From NCBI GenBank assembly GCA_963698495.1, contig CAVORB010000018.1, forward strand, positions 37,623-101,622: a DNA stretch of 64,000 nucleotides. Reading direction: 5' to 3'. Source of the stretch: CAVORB01 sp963698495 (lineage in GTDB: Bacteria > Pseudomonadota > Gammaproteobacteria > Chromatiales > Chromatiaceae). A program made the translations under genes and the position numbers. The notes under the pieces were generated by a model, which worked only from the letters and a program-made list of their open reading frames with translations, did no database searches and was not told where the DNA came from. This document shows positions 55,840-64,000 of this stretch, piece by piece; position 1 is the first letter of the stretch, and each line of letters starts with the position of its first letter.

Positions 55840-56148
55840 ATGCCCATCTACGAATACCGTTGCGAGGACTGCGGCCACGAGCTGGAGGCGCTGCAAAAGG
55901 TCAGCGACGAGCCCTTGCGGGAATGCCCGGAATGCGGGAATCCCGCACTCAAGAAGCTGATCTCGGCCGCCGGTTTCCGGCTTAAAGGAGGCGGATGGTA
56001 CGAGACCGACTTCAAGAGCGGCAACAAGCGAAACGTCCACGATGCGGGGGACAAGAAGGAAGGCGGAACCCCATCGGCGGGGAAGAAGGAGAAGGTGGAC
56101 ACGAAAAAGAAGGCTGTACCCAAGCCGGCCGCGGTCGCCAAGGACTGA
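55840..56148 (+). CDS. FmdB family zinc-ribbon protein
   Basis: ATG 55840 gives 102 residues. The N-terminus is the FmdB zinc ribbon: MPIYEYRCEDCGHELEALQK with CEDC, then CPECGNPALKKLISAAGF with CPEC, and a GGGWYETDF tail typical of the group. The rest is a charged Lys/Ala-rich extension. Function is unknown; the gene often lies just upstream of aspS, as here (115 bases), and may be co-transcribed. Confidence 0.93.
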   Translation: MPIYEYRCEDCGHELEALQKVSDEPLRECPECGNPALKKLISAAGFRLKGGGWYETDFKSGNKRNVHDAGDKKEGGTPSAGKKEKVDTKKKAVPKPAAVAKD

Positions 56149-56263
56149 GCGCCGCTCCGGAACCCCGCTTGCGCTGCCCTGCGCCGCTTAGTATCGTTCG
56201 ACTCTTTTTCGCGGCCGTTCAGGCCGCGGGCCAGGAAACCTTGAGACATCGGGGCAGAGAGAG

Positions 56264-58038
<1,775 letters not shown>

Positions 58039-58042
<4 letters not shown>

Positions 58043-58620
58043 GCACGGCTCAGCCGGTCGAGCCGCCCCAAGGCGACGGCGAGGACGAAAGCCAGAGCAG
58101 CACATCGGCAGTCGTCGGACGGGACGCCGAGCCAGCGCTCGCGCCGGAGCCTGAAGGCCGCCAGGCGTACAAGCGCCCGGAGTCGGTCCTGGTGGTGGTC
58201 CTCACCTGGTCCGGTGAATTCTTGCTGCTCCGCCGCAGCGAGCCCACGGGATTCTGGCAGTCCGTCACCGGCAGCCTGGAGGCGGGGGAAGGCGCGCTCT
58301 TGGCAGCGGTTCGGGAGCTGCGGGAGGAGACGGGCCTGCAGGTGTCGCCCTCGCGGCTGGTCGATCTTCACCGTGGCGAGCGTTTCCCGATCCTGCCGGC
58401 GTGGCGCGCCCGCTACGCGCCCGGCGTTCGCTACAATCACGAGCACTGGTTCGCGCTCATGCTCCCGAGCCGGCGCCTGATTCGCCTGCATCCGGGCGAT
58501 CACCTGGAGTATCGTTGGGTGCCCGCCCGCCAAGCCGCGTTCCTGGCCAGTTCCTGGACCAACCGCAAGGCCATCCTGGCGCTGGATCAGATGCGCATGT
58601 CCACCGGATATTTCCGCTAA
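58039..58620 (+). CDS. nudB: Nudix hydrolase, NudB-like (dihydroneopterin triphosphate diphosphatase)
   Basis: The Nudix box GSLEAGEGALLAAVRELREE followed by TGL is complete. YKRPESVLVVVLTWSGEFLL and FWQSVTGS are typical of NudB, which removes pyrophosphate in folate synthesis. The N-terminus of the family is usually MTYKRPES. Here ~44 extra residues precede it, and the only in-frame start is a TTG at 58039 overlapping the aspS stop. Either the TTG is used, with a disordered Glu/Ser/Pro-rich leader, or the true start is damaged. Length with TTG is 193 residues. Confidence 0.85.
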
Positions 58621-58702
58621 CCTCTTCCGGATGCAGCCCAGCAATCGGCGGGGCGTCGCCGACCGGCGCGGATGTTCAAGGTCCGTTTCGCCCGGGCCTC
58701 GG

Positions 58703-58888
58703 CTAACGCACGAGGGCCACGAGCAGCACCACGAGTCCCACGACCAGCGCGAGGGGCAGGACCACCGCCTGCCAGTCCCCCTTCTCCGCCTTCGGGCCGT
58801 GCTCCTGCCATTGCTTGAAGGCAGGCCACAGGAAGAAAAGCATCATGACTAGAACCGCGGCCAGGGCGATCTTTCCGAAGAGCTCCAT
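58703..58888 (-). CDS. Small two-helix membrane protein
   Basis: This 61-residue ORF has two hydrophobic helices: IALAAVLVMMLFFLWPAF and VVLPLALVVGLVVLLVALVR, joined by a charged loop (KQWQEHGPKAEKGDWQ). GAGGA precedes the start. Similar unnamed small proteins occur in Chromatiales; the W-P-x-F motif after the first helix is notable. It is transcribed in the same direction as, and downstream of, the BI-1-like gene, but a terminator separates them. Function unknown. Confidence 0.65.
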   Translation of the reverse strand: MELFGKIALAAVLVMMLFFLWPAFKQWQEHGPKAEKGDWQAVVLPLALVVGLVVLLVALVR

Positions 58889-58983
58889 TCAAAGGTCCTC
58901 GCTGCGAAATCACCAGTCCGGCCATCCCTTGTCCCGCTCCAGCATTGCTGTCGAGCCGTGCGGCAATGGATGCCCGGCCGAAA

Positions 58984-59008
58984 CAAAAACCCCGGCGCGG
59001 GGCCGGGG
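58984..59008 (-). terminator. Rho-independent terminator of the BI-1-like gene
   Basis: On the minus strand CCCCGG (59008-59003) pairs with CCGGGG (58995-58990), then TTTTTG follows. It lies 27 bases after the stop of the BI-1 gene. Confidence 0.75.
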
Positions 59009-59034
59009 CACAGAATCAACCCGAGAGGGTCGCG

Positions 59035-59706
59035 CTAATCGTCGCCGCCCATGATGCCCAGGATCTGCAGCAGGCTGACGAAGATGTTGAAGATGCTCAG
59101 ATACAGGCCGTAGGTCGCCAGGATGTAGTTCGTCTCCCCGCCGTTGATGATGCGGCTGGTGTCGAACAGGATGAAGGCGCTCATGAGCAGGATGATGGCA
59201 CCGGAGATCGCCAGGGCCAGGGCCGGCATGGCGAGAAAGATGTTCGCCAGCATGGCGACGACGACGACCATCATGCCCGCGAACACGAAGCCGCCGAGGA
59301 AGCTGAAGTCCCGCTTGCTCGTCAGCGCGTATCCGGAGAGGCCGAGAAAGATGATGCCGGTGCCGCCGAAGGCGGTGGCGATGATCTCCGGCCCCCTGGG
59401 CAGGGCGAGATACATGCTCAGGATCGATCCAAGACCGAAGCCCAGCAGGCCAGTGATCGCGAAGATCACACCGATGCCCTTGGACGAATTGGCGGTGCGC
59501 GGCAGAACGAACATGCCCATAACCATCGCAGCGATGACCGAGACGAGGTACATCCAGCTGGGCACCTGCAGAGCCATGGACACAACCGCCATCACGGCGC
59601 TGAAGGCGAGCGTGCCGGAGAGCAGCAAATAGGTGTTCTTCAACACCTTGTTGGTGGCGACCGCGCGCTCGGCACCATGCATCACGGAGTAGCTTTGGTT
59701 TGCCAT
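59035..59706 (-). CDS. Bax inhibitor-1/YccA family membrane protein
   Basis: The 223-residue protein has seven transmembrane helices. NKVLKNTYLLLSGTLAFSAV, SILSMYLALPRGPEIIATAF and ILLMSAFILFDTSRIINGGE followed by TNYILATYGLYLSIFNIFVS match the YccA/BI-1 (TMBIM) family. The di-aspartate-type pore residues near the C-terminus (FDTS and ending GGDD) fit a pH-gated calcium or ion leak. YccA modulates FtsH in E. coli. An AGGAG site precedes the start and a terminator follows. Confidence 0.9.
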   Translation of the reverse strand: MANQSYSVMHGAERAVATNKVLKNTYLLLSGTLAFSAVMAVVSMALQVPSWMYLVSVIAAMVMGMFVLPRTANSSKGIGVIFAITGLLGFGLGSILSMYLALPRGPEIIATAFGGTGIIFLGLSGYALTSKRDFSFLGGFVFAGMMVVVVAMLANIFLAMPALALAISGAIILLMSAFILFDTSRIINGGETNYILATYGLYLSIFNIFVSLLQILGIMGGDD

Positions 59707-59821
59707 TGAGATCGTTTCTCCTCGAATCGCTAGTGAATAATCTATCGGGCGCTATGACCAGGAGCGCTGCGCCGAGTTCCGAAGCATACCGAAGAGGGTG
59801 CAAACTGCAACCTGCGGTACG

Positions 59822-59850
59822 TTGGACGGCGATCGGAACTCCGGTATCCT
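59822..59850 (+). promoter_or_regulatory. Candidate promoter of tRNA-Ser
   Basis: TTGGAC (59822-59827) and TATCCT (59845-59850) have a 17-base spacer and lie 72 bases before the tRNA gene. Agreement with sigma-70 is moderate. Confidence 0.35.
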
Positions 59851-59922
59851 TCGCTCGTGGATACACCAAGCGTCCTCGTAGGGAAGATGGGGATGCTCCA
59901 ACCGGTTCCAACGACCCTTTAC

Positions 59923-60010
59923 GGAGAGGTGGCTGAGCGGCCGAAAGCGGCGGTCTTGAAAACCGTTGAGGGGAAACCCTCCGTGGGTTCGAATCCCACC
60001 CTCTCCGCCA
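59923..60010 (+). tRNA. tRNA-Ser (UGA)
   Basis: The 88-base gene folds with acceptor GGAGAGG/CCTCTCC, a discriminator G and an encoded CCA. The anticodon TGA is at 59957-59959 in loop CTTGAAA. A long variable arm (about 59969-59983) marks it as a class II tRNA. It reads UCA and related serine codons. Confidence 0.95.
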
Positions 60011-60212
60011 ATTCCCTTGCCGCGCCGCCAGCGGGTCGGCACCTGCGGACGCGCGGCGGTGGTCGGGCATCACCCGCCCTGGTTCCCGGGGATTGATCTT
60101 CTACGGCGATTGGGAAAGTATAGGGAAATAAAGAATGATAGAGATAGGCCGCTGGTAGCTCAGCGTCTCCTTGGGAGTGTCGATCACGCGGGGGCAGCGG
60201 GATGGCAAATTC

Positions 60213-60857
60213 ATGATCAAAGTGTTTCTGGTCGACGACCATGAGCTGGTGCGAACCGGGATCCGTCGCATCCTCGAGGAAGCCGGAGACATCGTGGTGG
60301 TGGGGGAGGCCGCCGATGGGGACGAGGCACTCAAGGCCGCTCGCAAGGCGGAGCCGGACGTAGTGCTGATGGATGTCAACATGCCGGGCATGGGGGGCAT
60401 CGAAGCGACCCGGCGCATGGTGCGGCTGATTCCCAACGCCAAAGTCATTGCCCTCACGGTCCTGGACGACGATCCCTTCCCGGCGCGGCTGAACGACGCG
60501 GGCGCAGTGGGCTATCTCACCAAGGGCTGTCCCGCCAAGGAGATGATCGAGGCGGTGCGCACCGTGCATCGCGGGCTTCCCTACGTTGCCTCCAGCGTCG
60601 CACGCAAGCACATGATCGCGGACTGGCAGGGCATGACCGCGACGCCCTTTCAAGAGCTGTCCGCGCGCGAGATGCAGGTCGCGATGATGATTCTGGACGG
60701 ACAAAGAACCCAGGACATCTCGGACGCGCTCTCCCTCAGTCCCAAGACCGTCAGCACCTACCGCCAGCGCATTTACGAAAAGCTGCGGGTGAAGACCGAC
60801 GTGGAGCTCACCCGCTTGGCCTATCGCCATGGCCTCATCGTCGAGCAGGGCAAGTGA
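60213..60857 (+). CDS. uvrY: Response regulator UvrY/GacA
   Basis: ATG 60213 gives 214 residues. The receiver has the phospho-Asp in VVLMDVNMPGMGG (residue ~54), VFLVDDHELVRTGIRRILEE at the start and ALTVLDDDPFPARL. The C-terminal LuxR-type HTH is LSAREMQVAMMILDGQRTQD followed by SLSPKTVSTYRQRIYEKL. With the histidine kinase GacS/BarA it controls the Csr system through small RNAs. The gene order uvrY-uvrC-pgsA is a gammaproteobacterial hallmark, here interrupted by a uracil-DNA glycosylase gene. Confidence 0.95.
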   Translation: MIKVFLVDDHELVRTGIRRILEEAGDIVVVGEAADGDEALKAARKAEPDVVLMDVNMPGMGGIEATRRMVRLIPNAKVIALTVLDDDPFPARLNDAGAVGYLTKGCPAKEMIEAVRTVHRGLPYVASSVARKHMIADWQGMTATPFQELSAREMQVAMMILDGQRTQDISDALSLSPKTVSTYRQRIYEKLRVKTDVELTRLAYRHGLIVEQGK

Positions 60858-60900
60858 GCCGCTCGGCGATGATTATCCTCGGATCGACCTTTCCAGAGTC

Positions 60901-61605
60901 ATGACGGCGGTTGAGGCGGCGGCGCTGCCGCCGGAATGGTTCGAGCCGGGCTGCGCGCGTTGCGAGCGCCTCGCCCGTCATCTGAAGCTCGTGCGCGGCT
61001 CGCATCCGCACTACCACGCCGCACCGGTGCCGCCGTTCGGCGACCCGCGCGCGAAGCTCCTGGTCGTCGGGCTGGCGCCCGGCATGCACGGCGCGAACGC
61101 CAGCGGCCGGCCCTTCACCGGTGACTACGCCGGCATCCTGCTCTACCAGACCCTTCACCGTTTCGGCTTCGCGGATCGGCCCGAGTCCCTCGCGGTGGAC
61201 GATGGTCTGCGGTTGATTGACTGCCGCATCACCAACGCGGTCAAGTGCCTGCCGCCGGAGAACAAGCCGACCGGCGCCGAGGTCGGAAACTGCAATTCCT
61301 ATCTGCGCGCGGAGCTTGCCGCGCTGGAGCCGGCCGGTGTCGTGCTCGCGCTCGGTCTGGTGGCCCATAATGCGGTGCTGAGAGCGCTGGATCTCAAGCA
61401 GAGCGGCTATCGTTTTGGCCATGGGGCGGAGCATGCGCTCCCGGCGGGGCGCAGGCTGCTCGATTCCTATCATTGCAGCCGCTACAACACCCAGACCCGC
61501 CGCCTGACGACCGAGATGTTCCAGGCCGTCGTGTCCCGCGCCCGCGCCCTGGTCGAAGATCGCCCTGACCAGCCACTCGACGATGCCGGCGACCGATCCC
61601 CGTGA
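60901..61605 (+). CDS. Uracil-DNA glycosylase family protein (type 5, UdgB-like)
   Basis: ATG 60901 gives 234 residues; an ATG at 60829 in the end of uvrY would add 24. The active-site motifs are GLAPGMHGANASGRPFTGD (family A), LIDCRITNAVKCLPPENKPT and SYHCSRYNTQTRRLT (His motif). Cysteines CARC near the N-terminus and others (CRIT, VKCL) may ligate a 4Fe-4S cluster as in type 4/5 enzymes. It removes uracil or other deaminated bases from DNA. Its 3' end overlaps uvrC by 23 bases, so the repair genes are probably co-expressed. Confidence 0.85.
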   Translation: MTAVEAAALPPEWFEPGCARCERLARHLKLVRGSHPHYHAAPVPPFGDPRAKLLVVGLAPGMHGANASGRPFTGDYAGILLYQTLHRFGFADRPESLAVDDGLRLIDCRITNAVKCLPPENKPTGAEVGNCNSYLRAELAALEPAGVVLALGLVAHNAVLRALDLKQSGYRFGHGAEHALPAGRRLLDSYHCSRYNTQTRRLTTEMFQAVVSRARALVEDRPDQPLDDAGDRSP

Positions 61606-63406
61606 GCTGCTGAAGCCGATCCCGCCGCGCCCGGGCGTCTACCGGATGATCGATGCGGTCGGCACCGTCCTGTACGTTGGCAAGGCCAAAAACCTCAAGC
61701 GCCGCGTCGCGAGCTACTTCACGCGTTCGCTTAACCGCCGACTGCAGGTGATGGTGTCCCAGGTCGCGGACATCGAGTTCACGGTGACGGCGACCGAGGG
61801 CGAGGCCCTCCTGCTGGAGAACAACCTCATCAAGTCCTTGCGGCCGCGCTTCAACGTGCTGCTGCGTGACGACAAGAGCTACCCTTACATCCGGCTCACG
61901 ACTGCAGACTCTTTCCCGCGACTCGCCTTTTACCGCGGTTCCACCTCGGGAGGCGATCGCTTCTTCGGTCCCTATCCCAGCGCCTGGGCGGTGCGGGAGA
62001 CGCTGCAACTGCTGCAAAAGCTGTTTCCGGTACGCCAGTGCGAGGACGGCTTCTACCGCAACCGCTCCCGGCCCTGTCTGCAGTACCAGATCAAGCGTTG
62101 CAGCGGGCCATGTGTCGGTCTTGTGAGCGAGGAGGATTATGCTCAGGACGTCCAACACACAATCCAGTTCCTCGAGGGAAAGACCGGGGAGGTCATCGAG
62201 GACCTGGCGGCGCGTATGGAGCGGGCAGCCGGAAAGCTTGAGTTCGAACGGGCGGCGCTGTTGCGCGACCAGATCGCGACCCTGCGGCGCATCCAGCAGC
62301 GGCAGTGCGTGAGCGGGGAGGGTGGCGACCTCGATATCGTCGCCTGCGCGCAAGAGGCGGGCCTCGCCTGCGTCCAGGTGTTCTTTATTCGCGGCGGGCG
62401 CAACCTGGGCAACAAGACCTTCTTTCCCCAAGTTCCGGCGGACACAGACGACGGCGGCGTTCTCTCGGCCTTCCTCGCCCAGTTCTACGGCGACAAGCTC
62501 ATCCCCCCCGAGATCGTCGTCAGCGCCGAGCCGGATGACCGCGGGCTGCTCGAGAGCGCCTTCGGCGAGCAGATGGAACGACGGGTCTCGATCAAGGCGC
62601 GGGTGCGGTCCGATCGCGCGCGCTGGCTGGAGATGGCGCGCGGCAACGCGGAGGTTGCCCTGAAGTCGCGTCTCGGCTCTCAGGCCGGCTATGCGCAACG
62701 CATGGAGGCCCTGCGTGAGTCCCTCGATCTCGACGAGCAGCCCGGGCGCATGGAGTGCTTCGACGTCAGCCATACTGGCGGAGAGCGCACCGTGGCCTCC
62801 TGCGTCGTCTTCGACGGCGAGGGACCGCGCAAGTCCGACTACCGGCGCTTCAACATCGAGGGGGTGACGCCCGGCGACGACTACGGGGCACTGCAACAGG
62901 CACTTACCCGCCGGTACACCCGGGTCAAGCAGGGCGAGTACCCGATGCCGGACCTGGTCTTGATCGACGGCGGCCGTGGACAGCTCGCCAAGGTCGAGGA
63001 GGTCCTGCAGGAGCTTGCCCTGTCCGGCGTCACCCTGGTGAGCGTCTCCAAGGGCCCCGATCGACGCCCCGGGACCGAGCGGCTCTGGTTGTCCGGCCGA
63101 CCGGCGGCCGTTATACTCGCCGCCGACTCACCGGCGATGCACCTGGTGCAGCAGATCCGGGACGAGGCCCACCGATTCGCCATCACCGGCCACCGCCAGC
63201 GCCGGGCGAAGGCGCGAACGACTTCCGTCCTCGAGGGGATAATGGGGATCGGTCCCAAACGCCGCCAGCGCCTGCTGCGCCAGTTCGGCGGCATTCAGGG
63301 TTTAACGCGCGCCGGGGTGGCAGACATCGCCGGAGTGGAGGGCATCAGCCGCCAGCTCGCCCAGCAAATCTACGACGCCTTCCACCACGCGGACCGAAGG
63401 ACCTGA
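61583..63406 (+). CDS. uvrC: Excinuclease ABC subunit C
   Basis: ATG 61583 gives 607 residues. The N-terminal GIY-YIG nuclease has PPRPGVYRMIDAVGTVLYVG and KAKNLKRRVASYF. A Cys-rich segment (CLQYQIKRCSGPCVGLV) follows. The UVR domain, the RNase H-like nuclease (GRMECFDVSHTGGERTVASC, LVLIDGGRGQLAKVEEVLQE, TSVLEGIMGIGPKRRQRLL) and the C-terminal HhH region are complete. It makes both incisions in nucleotide excision repair. It starts inside the end of the upstream glycosylase gene. Confidence 0.97.
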   Translation: MPATDPRELLKPIPPRPGVYRMIDAVGTVLYVGKAKNLKRRVASYFTRSLNRRLQVMVSQVADIEFTVTATEGEALLLENNLIKSLRPRFNVLLRDDKSYPYIRLTTADSFPRLAFYRGSTSGGDRFFGPYPSAWAVRETLQLLQKLFPVRQCEDGFYRNRSRPCLQYQIKRCSGPCVGLVSEEDYAQDVQHTIQFLEGKTGEVIEDLAARMERAAGKLEFERAALLRDQIATLRRIQQRQCVSGEGGDLDIVACAQEAGLACVQVFFIRGGRNLGNKTFFPQVPADTDDGGVLSAFLAQFYGDKLIPPEIVVSAEPDDRGLLESAFGEQMERRVSIKARVRSDRARWLEMARGNAEVALKSRLGSQAGYAQRMEALRESLDLDEQPGRMECFDVSHTGGERTVASCVVFDGEGPRKSDYRRFNIEGVTPGDDYGALQQALTRRYTRVKQGEYPMPDLVLIDGGRGQLAKVEEVLQELALSGVTLVSVSKGPDRRPGTERLWLSGRPAAVILAADSPAMHLVQQIRDEAHRFAITGHRQRRAKARTTSVLEGIMGIGPKRRQRLLRQFGGIQGLTRAGVADIAGVEGISRQLAQQIYDAFHHADRRT

Positions 63407-63409
63407 GGC

Positions 63410-63994
63410 ATGTGGAACATCCCGAACATCCTGACCCTGCTGCGTATCCTGCTGATCCCCGTGTTCGTCGGGATCTTTTACGCGCCGGTGCCCTGGTCGC
63501 GCCTCGTCTGCGCCCTGGTGTTCGCTGTCGCCGCCATTACCGACTGGTTGGACGGCTACCTGGCGCGGCGCTGGGAGCAGACATCGCCGTTCGGCGCCTT
63601 TCTCGACCCGGTGGCCGACAAGCTGATGGTGGCGGTCGCCTTGGTCCTGCTCGTGCAGGCGGACCCGCGCGCGGCGCTTGCGCTGCCCGCGGCGGTCATC
63701 ATCGGGCGCGAGATCGCGGTCTCCGCCCTGCGCGAGTGGATGGCAGAGCTCGGCACCCGCTCCCGGGTCGCCGTCTCCCTCGTCGGAAAGTTCAAGACCA
63801 CGGCCCAGATGATCGCGATCATCCTCCTGATCCTGGGCGACTCCCTCTTTGGAATACCCGTCTACGGCCTGGGCATTGTCCTGCTCTACATCGCGGCGGC
63901 TTTGACCTTGTGGTCGATGCTGATCTACCTGCGCGCCGCATGGCCAAGCCTGACCGCGCCGGCGCCCCCGCGCGGGATGAAGGATCCGAGCTAG
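63410..63994 (+). CDS. pgsA: CDP-diacylglycerol--glycerol-3-phosphate 3-phosphatidyltransferase
   Basis: This 194-residue membrane enzyme makes phosphatidylglycerol phosphate. The CDP-alcohol phosphotransferase motif is DGYLARRWEQTSPFGAFLDP with VADK, giving D-G-X2-A-R-X8-G-X3-D-X3-D. Helices before and after (PNILTLLRILLIPVFVGIFY, VIIGREIAVSALREWMAELG) are typical. It starts 4 bases after uvrC, ends six bases before the window end and is complete. Confidence 0.96.
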   Translation: MWNIPNILTLLRILLIPVFVGIFYAPVPWSRLVCALVFAVAAITDWLDGYLARRWEQTSPFGAFLDPVADKLMVAVALVLLVQADPRAALALPAAVIIGREIAVSALREWMAELGTRSRVAVSLVGKFKTTAQMIAIILLILGDSLFGIPVYGLGIVLLYIAAALTLWSMLIYLRAAWPSLTAPAPPRGMKDPS

Positions 63995-64000
63995 CTAGCC

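Overview
The window (about 65% G+C by eye) looks like chromosome of a gammaproteobacterium, most likely an autotrophic sulfur oxidiser of the Chromatiales/Ectothiorhodospiraceae kind. This rests on a bacterial phosphoribulokinase, a DsrC-type sulfur-carrier protein with both C-terminal cysteines, the order gacA/uvrY - uvrC - pgsA, the aat - bpt - infA cluster, and ftsK - lolA - rarA. The genus is inference; there is no rRNA in the window.

Layout. 1-2656: a photolyase/FAD-oxidoreductase fusion (5' end outside the window), a DUF427 gene and a DUF4174 gene. 3001-8843: an AraC regulator divergent from a secreted sulfatase, an outer-membrane channel-like protein, a periplasmic tyrosine-type phosphatase and a Tat-exported solute-binding protein. 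9131-13446: a zinc-uptake operon with a small Cys/His protein, a His-rich outer-membrane protein, and the binding protein, ATPase and permease. 13749-19110: a small orphan, a cytochrome c peroxidase relic, katG and a damaged TRAP transporter pair. 19550-24064: a GNAT acetyltransferase, a DUF971-MoaD fusion, a FAH-family enzyme and a Pit phosphate transporter with its DUF47 partner. 24607-28122: two small basic low-complexity proteins, exported MsrB-MsrA, phosphoribulokinase and a DUF3775 protein. 28272-34575: an M48 protease, an AttH/CrtC lipocalin-like protein, then a four-gene GMC dehydrogenase/cytochrome c operon. 34677-39470: initiator tRNA-Met, glgC, two alpha/beta hydrolases and a DsrC-like protein. 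39596-42898: a HugZ-like protein, a DUF3050 protein and TonB-ExbD-ExbB, probably haem/iron uptake. 42939-48776: a DsbD_2-type membrane protein, a sigma-54-type AAA+ protein with an altered GAFTGA loop, infA, bpt, aat, a FemAB/GNAT-like protein and trxB. 48940-63994: ald, ftsK, lolA, rarA, an SDR, an FmdB zinc ribbon, aspS, a Nudix hydrolase, a BI-1 membrane protein, tRNA-Ser, uvrY, a uracil-DNA glycosylase, uvrC and pgsA.

A striking property of the window is the number of conserved genes that read correctly only after one- or two-base corrections: DUF427, the sulfatase-linked porin, TRAP DctM and DctQ, MsrBA, TonB, LolA and an SDR. LolA is normally essential in this group, and several breaks lie in homopolymers or short repeats, so indel errors in the assembly are the simplest explanation. 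The DctQ gene and the peroxidase relic show more damage and may be genuine decay. I did not find a defence island, CRISPR array, prophage or insertion sequence. The most unusual candidates are the AraC-sulfatase-porin-phosphatase-binding-protein locus, the DUF971-MoaD fusion, the AAA+ activator without a normal GAFTGA loop, and the photolyase fusion.
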